From Natronococcus sp. AD-5 (lineage in GTDB: Archaea; Halobacteriota; Halobacteria; Halobacteriales; Natrialbaceae): 64,000 nucleotides of DNA. The first letter of the stretch is position 1. Each line of letters starts with the position of its first letter. The position numbers and the translations under genes were made by a program. Positions 6,272 through 15,460 of this stretch are shown piece by piece. Location: assembly GCF_030734285.1 (NCBI RefSeq), contig NZ_CP132294.1, positions 3,968,001-4,032,000 of the forward strand, given 5' to 3'. The notes beneath the pieces were generated by a model that did no database searches, was not told the origin of the DNA, and saw nothing but the letters and a program-made list of their open reading frames with translations.

Positions 6272-9200
6272 CACTATCACTTCACACCAAATCAACGAAA
6301 TCTTCTACCGGCCGGTCAACCGAAAGATCGATCGGGTCGTCAAAGTCGGTAACGACGATCCGAACGTCGTCGAGAAAGAGCTCGAAGAATATATCCTCAC
6401 TCCACAGCTCGAACGACGCTTCTCGGACGCCTTAGAGGCCGTCATCGACACGGAACACGCACAGACGGAAGATGTCGGGATGTGGGTCTCCGGCTTCTTC
6501 GGCTTGGGCAAAAGTCACTTCATGAAGATCCTCGGGCAGATCCTGGCGAACCGCGAGTTCGAGGACACACACGCGGCCGAGATGTTCCGGGATCGGATCG
6601 AAGGCAACGAGATGCTCGATGGAGCGGTCTCGTCCGTCACGCAGAAGTTCGATTCTGAGGTATTGATGTTCCAGATCGGCGCGAAAGCCGACGCGTCCGG
6701 GAGCGAATCTATCACTGAGATCATCCACCGCGAGTTCACTATCTCCCGTGGCTACGCTTCGATGCCCTGGGTCGCACAGATGGAACAAGAACTCGAATCA
6801 CGCGGCGTGTACGACGAGTTCGTCGACGCCATCGAAGCGAACACCGGGAAAGACTGGACGAAAGCCCGTAAAGACGCGATGTTCGTCCGGTCGGACATGG
6901 AAACGGCAGTAGTCGAAGTCACCGACGAATTCGACGACGAAGATGACGCGGCCCGCGCCATCGACGACGTCCAGAACAACGTCCTGATCAACGCTTCTAC
7001 GCTCGCTGAAGACATCGTCGAACACGTCGAACAACGAGAAGCCGAAACGGGGAACAGCTGCCGGTACTTCGTCTTCATTGACGAAATCTCACGGTTCATC
7101 GGCGACGATGGCCAGCTCCTCCTGGAACTCCAGAGTATCGTCGAGGAATTCGGGCGGAAAGGCGAAGGGAAGGTGCTCCTCGGGGTCACCTCTCAGGAGC
7201 AGCTCCAGCAACTCATTCCTGGCGTCCTCGAGAAGGAAGCCGAGGAGTCGAAGGTCGTCGACCGGTTCCCGCACCGGTTCGACCTTACCTCCGAAAACCT
7301 CGATAAGGTCGTCCGCGACCGCGTCCTCAGTAAGAAAGGCGAAGCTAGAGGCGTGATCGGTGAGCTGTATGACCAGCATGAAGGCATCCTGTCCGCCAGG
7401 TACAAACTCGACTCGAGTCAGAGCCTGAAACCAATCACTCGGGAGAACTTCATCGACTGCTATCCGTTCCTCCCGTACCAGCTCGACACCCTACCGGAGA
7501 TATTCAAAGCCCTCGGGAAAGGATCAGACGACCAGCTCGCGGGGAGTGAGCGCACACTGATCGACGTCACGCAGAGCGTTCTGAAAGACGAGGACCACCT
7601 CTACAACGACGAACTCGGGGCGCTCGTCACGCTGGATATGATCTTCGACGAGATCAGTAACGATATCCCCAGCAGTGACGTCAAGTCGATCCGCGAAGCG
7701 AAACCGAAAGACGCCGATCCGGAAACCGCGCGGCGCGTCCTCAGATCACTTTACCTCCTCCAGCAACTCCCGTGGATCCCAAACACGGTCGACAACATCG
7801 CGACCTCGCTCCAAACAGAGCTCGGGCCCACACAGCAACTGGAGGGTGATGTCGAAGACGCGCTCGATGCGCTCGTCGATGCCGGTTTCGTCGGCCGGAG
7901 CGAAGAGGGATACCGATTCCTCAGAGAGACCGAGCGCGAACTCGAAAACGAGATCCAGTCGATTGACCCCGGCACTGGCGACATCCGTCGGTCATCAAAA
8001 AAACGTTTCCTGAACGATATTCTCGACGAGACATCGCGGATTAACTACGAGGGTCAAACTTTCCAGGTGAACCTGAGCATCGATGGCGAAGAGATCACGT
8101 CGAAGGGTCACATCGACCTCAAGACTTACTCGCCGATCTACCAGCGATACGAAGACGTTGACCCGGATGAATTGAAAACACGGAGTTTCAGCGAGGATGG
8201 AACGCTATACTGGGTCGCTGATGACGAGAAGCAACACGACATCTACGAGAAGCTGAAATCGATCCTTCAAATTCGCACCGTCGTCAAGAAAAAACGTGGC
8301 GACGAGCTCAGCCGAGAAGAGCAGGAAGCACTCGGTCGAAAGCAGGAGGACCTCCAGCGCCTCCGTAACGAGGTCGACCGCGAGTTCAAACGAAGCTTCC
8401 AACGCGGCACTCTCATCTACAACGGCGACGCCGAAGAGTTCGACACGACGAGCACCTCCCTCGCGTCGCTCGTCGCCCGGAAGACTGACAACGCCATCCC
8501 GAAGGTCTTCACCCGCTTCAAACACGGCTCCGCGTCGGTCAGGGACCGACACATCGAGCAGATCTTCGGGGACCTTCACGGCTCGTCGAACCCGTCGGTC
8601 TTCTCCGAGCTGGGCGTCGCACGGGACGGCGAACTCATCGCCGAGGCGCGCATCGCTGCAGAAGTCGAAGACGAGATCCAGCGCCGCGAGGAGGCAGGCG
8701 AATCCCGCTCCGGAAGCGATCTGATCGATCACTTCGCCGAACCGCCGTACGGGTGGAGTCGAGAGGTCGTCCGACTCGCCGCGGCCGTGCTTTTCCGAAA
8801 CGGGTCGATCGTCCCGACGTACGAGGAGCGAACTTACGGGACGTACACGGAGGACGGCGCACAGGAATTGTTCACGCAGGTCACGAAGTTCAAGTCTACC
8901 TCGTTCGACGAGCGCGAAACCGTTGACATCGACACTCGGACGGACGCGAAGCAACTGCTCGACCGCCTGTTCGACCGCAAGGTCAAGTCGACCGACCAAG
9001 CCGTCGACGAGGGCATTCGAGAGGAAGCGAACGAGTGGGTCTCGACCACCAGCACGCTCCTCTCGCAGCTCCGGCGGGTGGATTTCCCGCTCGCGGACGA
9101 CGTCGAGCAGTTCCAAACCCGGCTGAACAATCCGCGTCAACAACCCACGTCGGCCAAGCGCATCAAGCAGTTTGTCGAGTTCGAGGACGAGCTCGAAAGC

Positions 9201-9908
9201 CTCACCAAAACCGCGAAGGACGTCGCCGAGTTCTGCGGCGAGGCCGGTGGCGAAAACCGTCTCAAAGAGTACGAAACGATACGGCGCTTCATCACGACCG
9301 AATGGGACTCGCTCGTTGACGAGGCGGACGACCACCCCGTGCACGTCGACGTCAGCGACGATGCCCGCGACGCCGCCGACCGCGTCACGAACACGCTGGA
9401 CACGGAGGGCGTCATCAATCAGTGGAACAACGTCAAGACGGACTACCGAACCGCAGCAGAAGCCTTCACTGCCACGTACGAAACCTTGTACGAGAAACGC
9501 TACGAGACGTACAGCGAATCCATCGAATCAGTCAAAGCGTACGCCGGTTCCGACATCGACGAGGACGATCTCGACGCGGCGCTGTCGGACCTGACGGAAC
9601 GGCAGGGTGACGGATCGGTCGATCTGGATATCTCAAAGAAGAACCACATCAACCCGAACCCGTCGCTCACCCGTCTCATCGAACACATCCAGACCGTCGA
9701 CTCGTACGAGAACGGTGCAAAAACCGAAATCGACGATCTGGAAGATGATGACGGTGGAACGGTCCGTGAGAACGTGGACATCGACAACATCTTTGGAGAC
9801 GTCATCGTTACAGGCTCTGACGACATCGAGGGACCGATCTCCGACCTGCGGGCAGAGGTCGAAGACCTTCTCGACCAAGACGGTGACGTCGAGATCCGAT
9901 TCCGGTAA
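6264..9908 (+). CDS. brxC: BREX system P-loop protein BrxC
   Basis: This encodes 1214 residues, the usual size for BrxC (the PglY counterpart), the large ATPase of BREX phage exclusion. The N-terminus NEIFYRPVNRKIDRVVKV is family-typical. Walker A is GFFGLGKS at residues 77-84, Walker B-like FVFIDEISRF lies near 270, and the sensor-like GVTSQEQLQQ follows. The C-terminal half is long, acidic and helix-rich. The frame is intact. ATG 6264 overlaps the end of the ruined brxB frame, indicating translational coupling in the ancestral operon. BrxC works with PglX, PglZ and BrxB in the BREX complex; with brxB broken and no pglZ in the island, the protein may be without partners here. Alternative: a stand-alone ATPase kept for another purpose. 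Confidence 0.92.
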   Translation: MSNTITSHQINEIFYRPVNRKIDRVVKVGNDDPNVVEKELEEYILTPQLERRFSDALEAVIDTEHAQTEDVGMWVSGFFGLGKSHFMKILGQILANREFEDTHAAEMFRDRIEGNEMLDGAVSSVTQKFDSEVLMFQIGAKADASGSESITEIIHREFTISRGYASMPWVAQMEQELESRGVYDEFVDAIEANTGKDWTKARKDAMFVRSDMETAVVEVTDEFDDEDDAARAIDDVQNNVLINASTLAEDIVEHVEQREAETGNSCRYFVFIDEISRFIGDDGQLLLELQSIVEEFGRKGEGKVLLGVTSQEQLQQLIPGVLEKEAEESKVVDRFPHRFDLTSENLDKVVRDRVLSKKGEARGVIGELYDQHEGILSARYKLDSSQSLKPITRENFIDCYPFLPYQLDTLPEIFKALGKGSDDQLAGSERTLIDVTQSVLKDEDHLYNDELGALVTLDMIFDEISNDIPSSDVKSIREAKPKDADPETARRVLRSLYLLQQLPWIPNTVDNIATSLQTELGPTQQLEGDVEDALDALVDAGFVGRSEEGYRFLRETERELENEIQSIDPGTGDIRRSSKKRFLNDILDETSRINYEGQTFQVNLSIDGEEITSKGHIDLKTYSPIYQRYEDVDPDELKTRSFSEDGTLYWVADDEKQHDIYEKLKSILQIRTVVKKKRGDELSREEQEALGRKQEDLQRLRNEVDREFKRSFQRGTLIYNGDAEEFDTTSTSLASLVARKTDNAIPKVFTRFKHGSASVRDRHIEQIFGDLHGSSNPSVFSELGVARDGELIAEARIAAEVEDEIQRREEAGESRSGSDLIDHFAEPPYGWSREVVRLAAAVLFRNGSIVPTYEERTYGTYTEDGAQELFTQVTKFKSTSFDERETVDIDTRTDAKQLLDRLFDRKVKSTDQAVDEGIREEANEWVSTTSTLLSQLRRVDFPLADDVEQFQTRLNNPRQQPTSAKRIKQFVEFEDELESLTKTAKDVAEFCGEAGGENRLKEYETIRRFITTEWDSLVDEADDHPVHVDVSDDARDAADRVTNTLDTEGVINQWNNVKTDYRTAAEAFTATYETLYEKRYETYSESIESVKAYAGSDIDEDDLDAALSDLTERQGDGSVDLDISKKNHINPNPSLTRLIEHIQTVDSYENGAKTEIDDLEDDDGGTVRENVDIDNIFGDVIVTGSDDIEGPISDLRAEVEDLLDQDGDVEIRFR

Positions 9909-9993
9909 CGTACACACGAACGCCGGATTCGACTTTTGTCAGGATGTTTTGCTGTCCACTCCAGTAGACACCCCCGACAGTTCGATCTCCCAC

Positions 9994-10002
9994 AAATATA
10001 AG
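9994..10002 (+). promoter_or_regulatory. possible promoter of pglX
   Basis: AAATATAAG in the 197-base gap between brxC and pglX would start a transcript near 10025, leaving a leader of about 80 bases. That leader contains a seven-base inverted repeat, CGGGTGG (10036-10042) and CCACCCG (10068-10074). Weak evidence; pglX could instead be read through from brxC. Confidence 0.35.
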
Positions 10003-10105
10003 ATACGTCGACTGCTTGCCGATTGTATGTCATCGCGGGTGGAAATCACGACACGGTGCGCCGCCATCCACCCGTTTCGTGGCGGTACGCGTCCCTCTGC
10101 TACCC

Positions 10106-13100
10106 ATGTCCACAACGCACGGTCAGCCTGGCCTCTCTTCGGAGCAGCGCTCGACGATTCGAAACACCATCCTTGACGCACGCCAAACCCTCGAAGACGA
10201 GCTCCGACGTCAGCTCGAAAAGTACGGCATCTACGAGAACGAGACGCTCCCACTCGACGACCTGACGCACCTCTCTGCAGAAGAAATATACATTCGCCGA
10301 TCGCTGGATGCCACCATCGAGCGGGAACTCGAATCGACGAAAGGCGATCTGGGGCGGTCGATCACCAACTACGTCCGCGAAGCGACGAAGACCTACCTCA
10401 ACCGGTTCGTCGCGCTGAAAACCATCGAAGTTCGCGGGCTCGTCGAGGAGACGATCACTGAGCGGCCAGAGTACGGCAACCGGTCGTATATGCACCACAC
10501 CGTAGCCGAAATTGCCGGTGAACTAACGAACGCGCCAGACGACGGCTTCGATGCCGCACTTGACCTCGCGTACCAGGAGATCGGTGCGGAAATTCGGATG
10601 ATCTTCGAGGACTCCGAACACACCGCTATTGACCTCGACGCCCACGTGCGGGAAGAAGTCCTCGACGAACTGGACGCGATTGACGACAGGGCTTGGGAGA
10701 GCGACGAGGCGCTGGGCTGGGTGTACCAGTACTTCGGTGAGGAAGAACGCGAGGAGATCGACGAGCGCGTCGACGACGAAAACTACAAAATCGCGGGAAC
10801 GGACATCGCCACGAAGACGCAGCTATTCACTCCTCGCTACATCGTCGAGTGGATGGTCGATAACTCGCTGGGCCGGACATGGCTCGAAATGCACGGCGAG
10901 CGGACCAGTATCGATGATAAGGAGACCTGCTTCTATCTCGCTCCCCTGGAAGACTCCCTGATTGACCGTGAGACGAAACCGGTCGAAGAGATTACCGTGC
11001 TTGACCCCGCGTGTGGTAGTGGCCATATGCTCTTCTACGCGTTCGACGTGCTCTACCGGATGTATTTGGAGGAAGGGGAGATTCCAGAAGAGTACATTCC
11101 ACGGGAGATCCTTCGGAACAATCTCTACGGAATCGACATTGACTCGGGTGCAGCACAGATCGCGGCCCTATCCCTGTATCTCAAAGCGAAGGAGAAGTCG
11201 CCGGATGTGACTATCCCGCAGTTGAATATAGTCTCCGCGGACGCCGTGTTAGTCGACGGTGACAGGAAACAGGACGTTTTGGATCGGGCGCGCTCTGAAC
11301 TGGAAGCGGAGATCTTAGAGCAGGTCTGGAAAAGCTTTGACGACATTCGAGAATTAGGAAGTCTCGTAGAAGTTGACGACCGGATAGATAATATCTTGGA
11401 AGAATATCGGGAAACGTTCGAGTCGAAGGGACAAGCGCAGTTCACTGAGGGAGGTAGTCTCACTACCCAGTCGACGTTCGTTTCAGAAGGCCAAGAAGAA
11501 ACGTGGGAGGAGTTCAAAGAGAGTCTGATGCGGAACGTCCGGGAGTTAGCCAGATCGGCATTAGCGCGTGATGACCCGGTCGAAGAAATGTTCGCTGAGG
11601 AAGTTGGGAAGACAGTCGAGGTACTGGATGTTCTGATCGACGAGTATGACGTTGTCGTCACTAATCCCCCTTATTTGCAAAGTAAAAAAATGGGGGGCAC
11701 GTTGAAACGATTCCTGAGGGACAACTACACGGGCAAATCGGATGTCTATGGCGCATTTATCGAAAGGTGCCTCTCGTTTGCGAGGGATGACGGCCATGCC
11801 AGTTTAGTGACCCCTGAGAACTTTATGTTCCTATACTATTTCCGGGGGCTGCGTAAGAAATTACTGAACGAGAGTTATTTTATCGAGGCCGCTCACCTTT
11901 CCCGATACGGATTTGAGCAGCAAAAAGACGCGTATACGATCCCTTTCGTTCTTCGCCCTACAGCACCGGGAGAAGACGAGCCATCTCGATTCTACCGTAT
12001 GACCCACGAACAGGCCGAGTATGAGAACTACGAGGACAAAATATCTGGACTTGAATCGATAGTAGAATCGCTCCGGCAAGGTGAGTCACACAAGGATGTC
12101 TATAATTTTTCACAAAACCGCTTTAAGGATATCGGCCGTCGTCCTTTCGTCTATTGGTTCGGAGAAGAGACGCTTCGGCTCTTTACGGATTATCCAAAAT
12201 TAGAAGACGTAGCTGATGTGAGACAGGGGTTAGCAACTGGAGATGACGAGAGATTTCTCAGAAAATGGTGGGAAGTTGGAGATGAAGACCTCGAGGAGCA
12301 GTATGTCCTCTATCAAAAAAGCGGATCGAAAGAACCGTTCTACGACGTCCCGGATGATTTCTTACTGTGGGAGAACGACGGAGAAGAGATCCGAAATACG
12401 GATGGAGGGAATGGTACACCGAACGAACAGTTCTACTTTACGCCAGGACTCACCTATAGAAACTTTGGTAACTACCTGGTTGCACGTCTATTTACGGAGG
12501 AGATGGTATTCAGTCAGACTGCTATTTACGTACAGTCAGAAAATATTACTAGTGAATACTTGCTAGGAGTACTAAACTCGATACTGTATCGGTTTATTGC
12601 TAACGGAATTAACCCCGGACTTCATTTCGAAGCGGGTGATGGAAAGCGATTCCCGATAAAAACGAACCCGGATAACGAGACGGAAGTCGTAGAACACGTG
12701 GAATCCGCGATTCAAGCCCAAAAACAGATCTCCCAGCTGGATGAGCTGAGCGCGGATTTCAGTCCGGAGACGTTCTATAGCGTGGCTTCTGAAGGCGTCA
12801 ATCAGCTACTGCTTGAGGAGGATGTAAACGAATATACGGTTGAACTTATGCAAGGGGTGATCGACGACCTAATTCTCGACGAATACGGAATAACCGAAAC
12901 AGTTGAACAAATGTACGAGAACCTCCCGTCAAATCTATCCAATCTCCCTCAGATCGATCGAATAAGTAAGGTTGATGAGGAGTATACGGCCCCCTTCATC
13001 GAGTTGTCTGACTTAGAATTCGAGGACAAATTAGCTACCCTTTCGGAATCTGATCAGACGGAACTAAGAGCGTTATCGGAGGAGGTGGGATTGAGTCCGG

Positions 13101-13816
13101 TTTCGGTCGCCCAGTTAAGATACGAATACGATCTGTATGATGAGGAAGAGTTGGAGAACGCTGCGGGGAGTGTTTTATCGTTCATTCTGGGCAATACTTT
13201 CGGACGGTGGCATACTGAGATTCCCGAAGCTTCGGACGAAATTGTGGCCTTCGGCTCCTCAACGGTAGGTGAGGTGGAAGAGTTGGTCAAAGAGGGAATT
13301 GATTGTCTGTTTGGTGAATCAGAACAAGCTCGGAAACAGTTAGAAAACCTTCTCGGAAAAGCTCCCGTAGATTGGTTGCGGAGTGACTTCTTCCGTTCTC
13401 ACCACTGTAAGGAGTACAGGCGACGGGGGCAACGAATTCCGATTTACTGGCAACTAGAAAGCCCTGACGGCGCGTTCAGTTGCTTCGTCTACTACCACGA
13501 GATAGATGCGAACACGCTTCCGAAACTCCGTGGTCAGTATCTCGATCCGCGTATCGACGAACTCGAAAACGAACGTAAAACACTGAACGCCCAGACTAGC
13601 GGTGATAACCCCGACAGGGAACTTCTGAGCCGGAAAGAGGAAGTCCAGAATGATCTCGACGACATCGAGGAGTTCCGAGATACCATCGACGAAATGATCG
13701 ACGACGGCGCCACTGTCGACGTCGACAAGGGGATTTGGGAGAACATCAAAGAGTGGGATCAGTACGAGGTTCTCGAAACTGGTCTCCCGAAACTGAAATC
13801 GAGTTATTCGAGGTGA
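10106..13816 (+). CDS. pglX: BREX adenine-specific DNA methyltransferase PglX
   Basis: This 1236-residue N6-adenine methyltransferase marks host DNA at a BREX site and is needed for self/non-self discrimination. The SAM-binding motif I is DPACGSGHMLF, with D at about residue 300. Catalytic motif IV is NPPY at about 520-523, inside the typical block VVVTNPPYLQSKKMGGTLKRFL. The N-terminal 250 residues are helical, and residues about 700-1100 would hold target recognition. ATG 10106 is chosen because family-like sequence starts directly there (LSSEQRSTIRNTILDARQTLE); an earlier in-frame start would add residues that look untranslated. Base composition is mosaic: roughly 11220-13400 is visibly richer in A/T than either end. 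The gene stops eight bases before the repeated right end of the element, and no further BREX gene follows. Confidence 0.93.
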   Translation: MSTTHGQPGLSSEQRSTIRNTILDARQTLEDELRRQLEKYGIYENETLPLDDLTHLSAEEIYIRRSLDATIERELESTKGDLGRSITNYVREATKTYLNRFVALKTIEVRGLVEETITERPEYGNRSYMHHTVAEIAGELTNAPDDGFDAALDLAYQEIGAEIRMIFEDSEHTAIDLDAHVREEVLDELDAIDDRAWESDEALGWVYQYFGEEEREEIDERVDDENYKIAGTDIATKTQLFTPRYIVEWMVDNSLGRTWLEMHGERTSIDDKETCFYLAPLEDSLIDRETKPVEEITVLDPACGSGHMLFYAFDVLYRMYLEEGEIPEEYIPREILRNNLYGIDIDSGAAQIAALSLYLKAKEKSPDVTIPQLNIVSADAVLVDGDRKQDVLDRARSELEAEILEQVWKSFDDIRELGSLVEVDDRIDNILEEYRETFESKGQAQFTEGGSLTTQSTFVSEGQEETWEEFKESLMRNVRELARSALARDDPVEEMFAEEVGKTVEVLDVLIDEYDVVVTNPPYLQSKKMGGTLKRFLRDNYTGKSDVYGAFIERCLSFARDDGHASLVTPENFMFLYYFRGLRKKLLNESYFIEAAHLSRYGFEQQKDAYTIPFVLRPTAPGEDEPSRFYRMTHEQAEYENYEDKISGLESIVESLRQGESHKDVYNFSQNRFKDIGRRPFVYWFGEETLRLFTDYPKLEDVADVRQGLATGDDERFLRKWWEVGDEDLEEQYVLYQKSGSKEPFYDVPDDFLLWENDGEEIRNTDGGNGTPNEQFYFTPGLTYRNFGNYLVARLFTEEMVFSQTAIYVQSENITSEYLLGVLNSILYRFIANGINPGLHFEAGDGKRFPIKTNPDNETEVVEHVESAIQAQKQISQLDELSADFSPETFYSVASEGVNQLLLEEDVNEYTVELMQGVIDDLILDEYGITETVEQMYENLPSNLSNLPQIDRISKVDEEYTAPFIELSDLEFEDKLATLSESDQTELRALSEEVGLSPVSVAQLRYEYDLYDEEELENAAGSVLSFILGNTFGRWHTEIPEASDEIVAFGSSTVGEVEELVKEGIDCLFGESEQARKQLENLLGKAPVDWLRSDFFRSHHCKEYRRRGQRIPIYWQLESPDGAFSCFVYYHEIDANTLPKLRGQYLDPRIDELENERKTLNAQTSGDNPDRELLSRKEEVQNDLDDIEEFRDTIDEMIDDGATVDVDKGIWENIKEWDQYEVLETGLPKLKSSYSR

Positions 13817-13822
13817 TTCTCT

Positions 13823-13929
13823 CGGAATCCCAACTCGACGAAAACCACCCGTTATAGCCGGTTGAAAGAAGCGTTCAGGTTCCGAACGAACATATAATTT
13901 CCCGAACTATTTCCGAGTCGGCTCACTCC
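13823..13929. repeat. right end of element 2 with attR core
   Basis: This aligns with 4368-4479, the integrase promoter region and att core of element 1. The core TCCGAGTCGGCTCACTC (13912-13928) differs from the tRNA-Ile end at two of 17 positions. No integrase is attached: the position where its start codon should be is taken by the end of pglX. Confidence 0.7.
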
Positions 13930-14035
13930 GATACTGATCGGTACTTCGATATCCGACGTTTGCTCGTCTCTCCTCGAGATTACGCCTCTCTATTCGCCGG
14001 GTTAGACGTCATTCGAAGGCGACTGTGTGGTCGAT

Positions 14036-14197
14036 TCACAGTTCGACCGCGCCGATCCACCGCTCCGTTCCGTGCACCGGGCAGAACGACCGATGGTTCC
14101 GTTGGCAGTTCGGATCCATACACCACCCGCACTCACACCACCGTTGCAGCGCCTGGTTCGGGATGGTCCGCCTGCAGAGCGTACATCTGGATTCCAT
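14036..14197 (-). CDS. small zinc-finger protein (53 residues)
   Basis: This short frame reads MESRCTLCRRTIPNQALQRW and continues with CECGWCMDPNC, an isolated His, and CPVHGTERW before the stop. It has four metal-binding knuckles: C-x2-C, C-x-C-x2-C, C and C-x2-H. That is enough for one or two zinc sites in a protein of this size. Small zinc-finger proteins of this type are numerous in haloarchaea and several act in regulation, but I cannot name a function. The coding sense is supported by the dense Cys/His pattern and by an AT-rich box (ATAGAACTAT) about 26 bases before the start. It lies just outside the rightmost att core, so it may be island cargo or the first chromosomal gene. Confidence 0.65.
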   Translation of the reverse strand: MESRCTLCRRTIPNQALQRWCECGWCMDPNCQRNHRSFCPVHGTERWIGAVEL

Positions 14198-14488
14198 AGT
14201 CTATGCTACGAGTTGTCACACCATAGTTCTATGTACTTGCGGCTAGGTCTGTTTCGCGCCGATTCCCGTGCTGACCGTTGGAACGGAACTTCGTCGGCGA
14301 ATTCTCTTCGATTCTTCTTTTTTAATCTCGAACGTCGCGCGGTCGAGTCGCCCTCGAGGGTGGGTAACGAAACGGTCCGACTGAGGCCGTCGTCGCGGGC
14401 ACGGTGAATTCACGGCTGACAACCCGCTCAGGGAACATCGTTCGGCCGCTCATACACCTTTTCGTCGGTCGCCGTCGAAGCCGTCGAC

Positions 14489-15460
14489 ATGAACGTGACC
14501 GTTCTCAGCACGGGCGGTACCATCGCGAGCACTGACGCCGCCGGCGGCCCGGAGCCGACGCGAACGGGTGCGCAACTCCTCGAGGCCGTTCCCGAGCTCG
14601 AGGAGTACGCGTCACTCACCGTCGAGGAGGTCGTCCAGACGCCGAGCTACGAGATGGACGCGACGACGCTCGAGCGGATCGGCGACCGGGTACGGGGGCT
14701 CGAGGACGACCCGACGGTCGACGCCGTCGTCGTCACGCACGGAACGGACACGCTGGAGGAGACGGCCTACTACCTCGACGTCACCGTCCAGCCGGACACG
14801 CCGGTGTTCCTGACGGGTGCACAGCGCCGCCCGGACGAGGTGAGCCCGGACGGACCGGGCAACTTGCTGACGGCGGTTCGCGCCGGGCGCGCGTTCGCCG
14901 ACCGTGGCGCCGACGGAGCCTTCGTCGCGTTCAACGAGACGGTCCACGCCGCGCGATCGGCGGCGAAGACGCACGCGTCGGCCCTCGAGACGTTTCGATC
15001 GGCGAACGCCGGACCGGTCGCGACCGTCGACCGCGACGGCGTCGTCGTCCACCGCGCGCCCCGAAGCGAGACGCGACCGCTCGCGGCGACGTCGCTCGCG
15101 GCGACCGTCTTCACGATCAAGAGCGGAAGCTGCGTCACCGGCGAACTGCTCGCGGCCGCGCTCGAGCGAGATCCGGACGGACTCGTGATCGAGGGAACCG
15201 GACTCGGAAACGCGACGGCAGGGATCGCCGAAGGCGTCCGCGAGGCGACCGGCGACGGAGTTCCGGTCGTCGTCGCGTCTCGCTGTCTCGAGGGGCGAGC
15301 CACGCCGGTGTACGGCGGCGACGGCGGCGGCGAGCGTCTCCGGAAGTACGGCGCGATCTTCGCCGGCGACCTCTCCGCACAGAAGGCCCGGATCCGACTC
15401 GCGCTCGCGCTCGAGACGTACGACGACGAGACGGGAATTCGGGACGCGTTCGCCGAGTAG
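14489..15460 (+). CDS. ansA: type I/II-like L-asparaginase
   Basis: This 323-residue cytoplasmic asparaginase hydrolyses L-asparagine to aspartate and ammonia. Both catalytic threonine motifs are present: STGGTIAST at 7-15 and VVTHGTDTLEETA at 81-93. The substrate loop FLTGAQRRPDEVSPDGPGN and the C-terminal VIEGTGLGNA also fit the family. There is no signal peptide. ATG 14489 opens directly into the first beta strand, and an A/T-rich CATACACCTTTTC sits about 26-36 bases upstream, consistent with a leaderless message. It is convergent with the deacetylase gene, with adjoining stop codons and no gap. A Gln-specific activity cannot be ruled out from sequence. Confidence 0.92.
   Translation: MNVTVLSTGGTIASTDAAGGPEPTRTGAQLLEAVPELEEYASLTVEEVVQTPSYEMDATTLERIGDRVRGLEDDPTVDAVVVTHGTDTLEETAYYLDVTVQPDTPVFLTGAQRRPDEVSPDGPGNLLTAVRAGRAFADRGADGAFVAFNETVHAARSAAKTHASALETFRSANAGPVATVDRDGVVVHRAPRSETRPLAATSLAATVFTIKSGSCVTGELLAAALERDPDGLVIEGTGLGNATAGIAEGVREATGDGVPVVVASRCLEGRATPVYGGDGGGERLRKYGAIFAGDLSAQKARIRLALALETYDDETGIRDAFAE

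Noticed and set aside
4985-13816. A working BREX defence system
   Set aside because: brxB is broken in three places and pglZ and the helicase are missing, so a functional system cannot be claimed.
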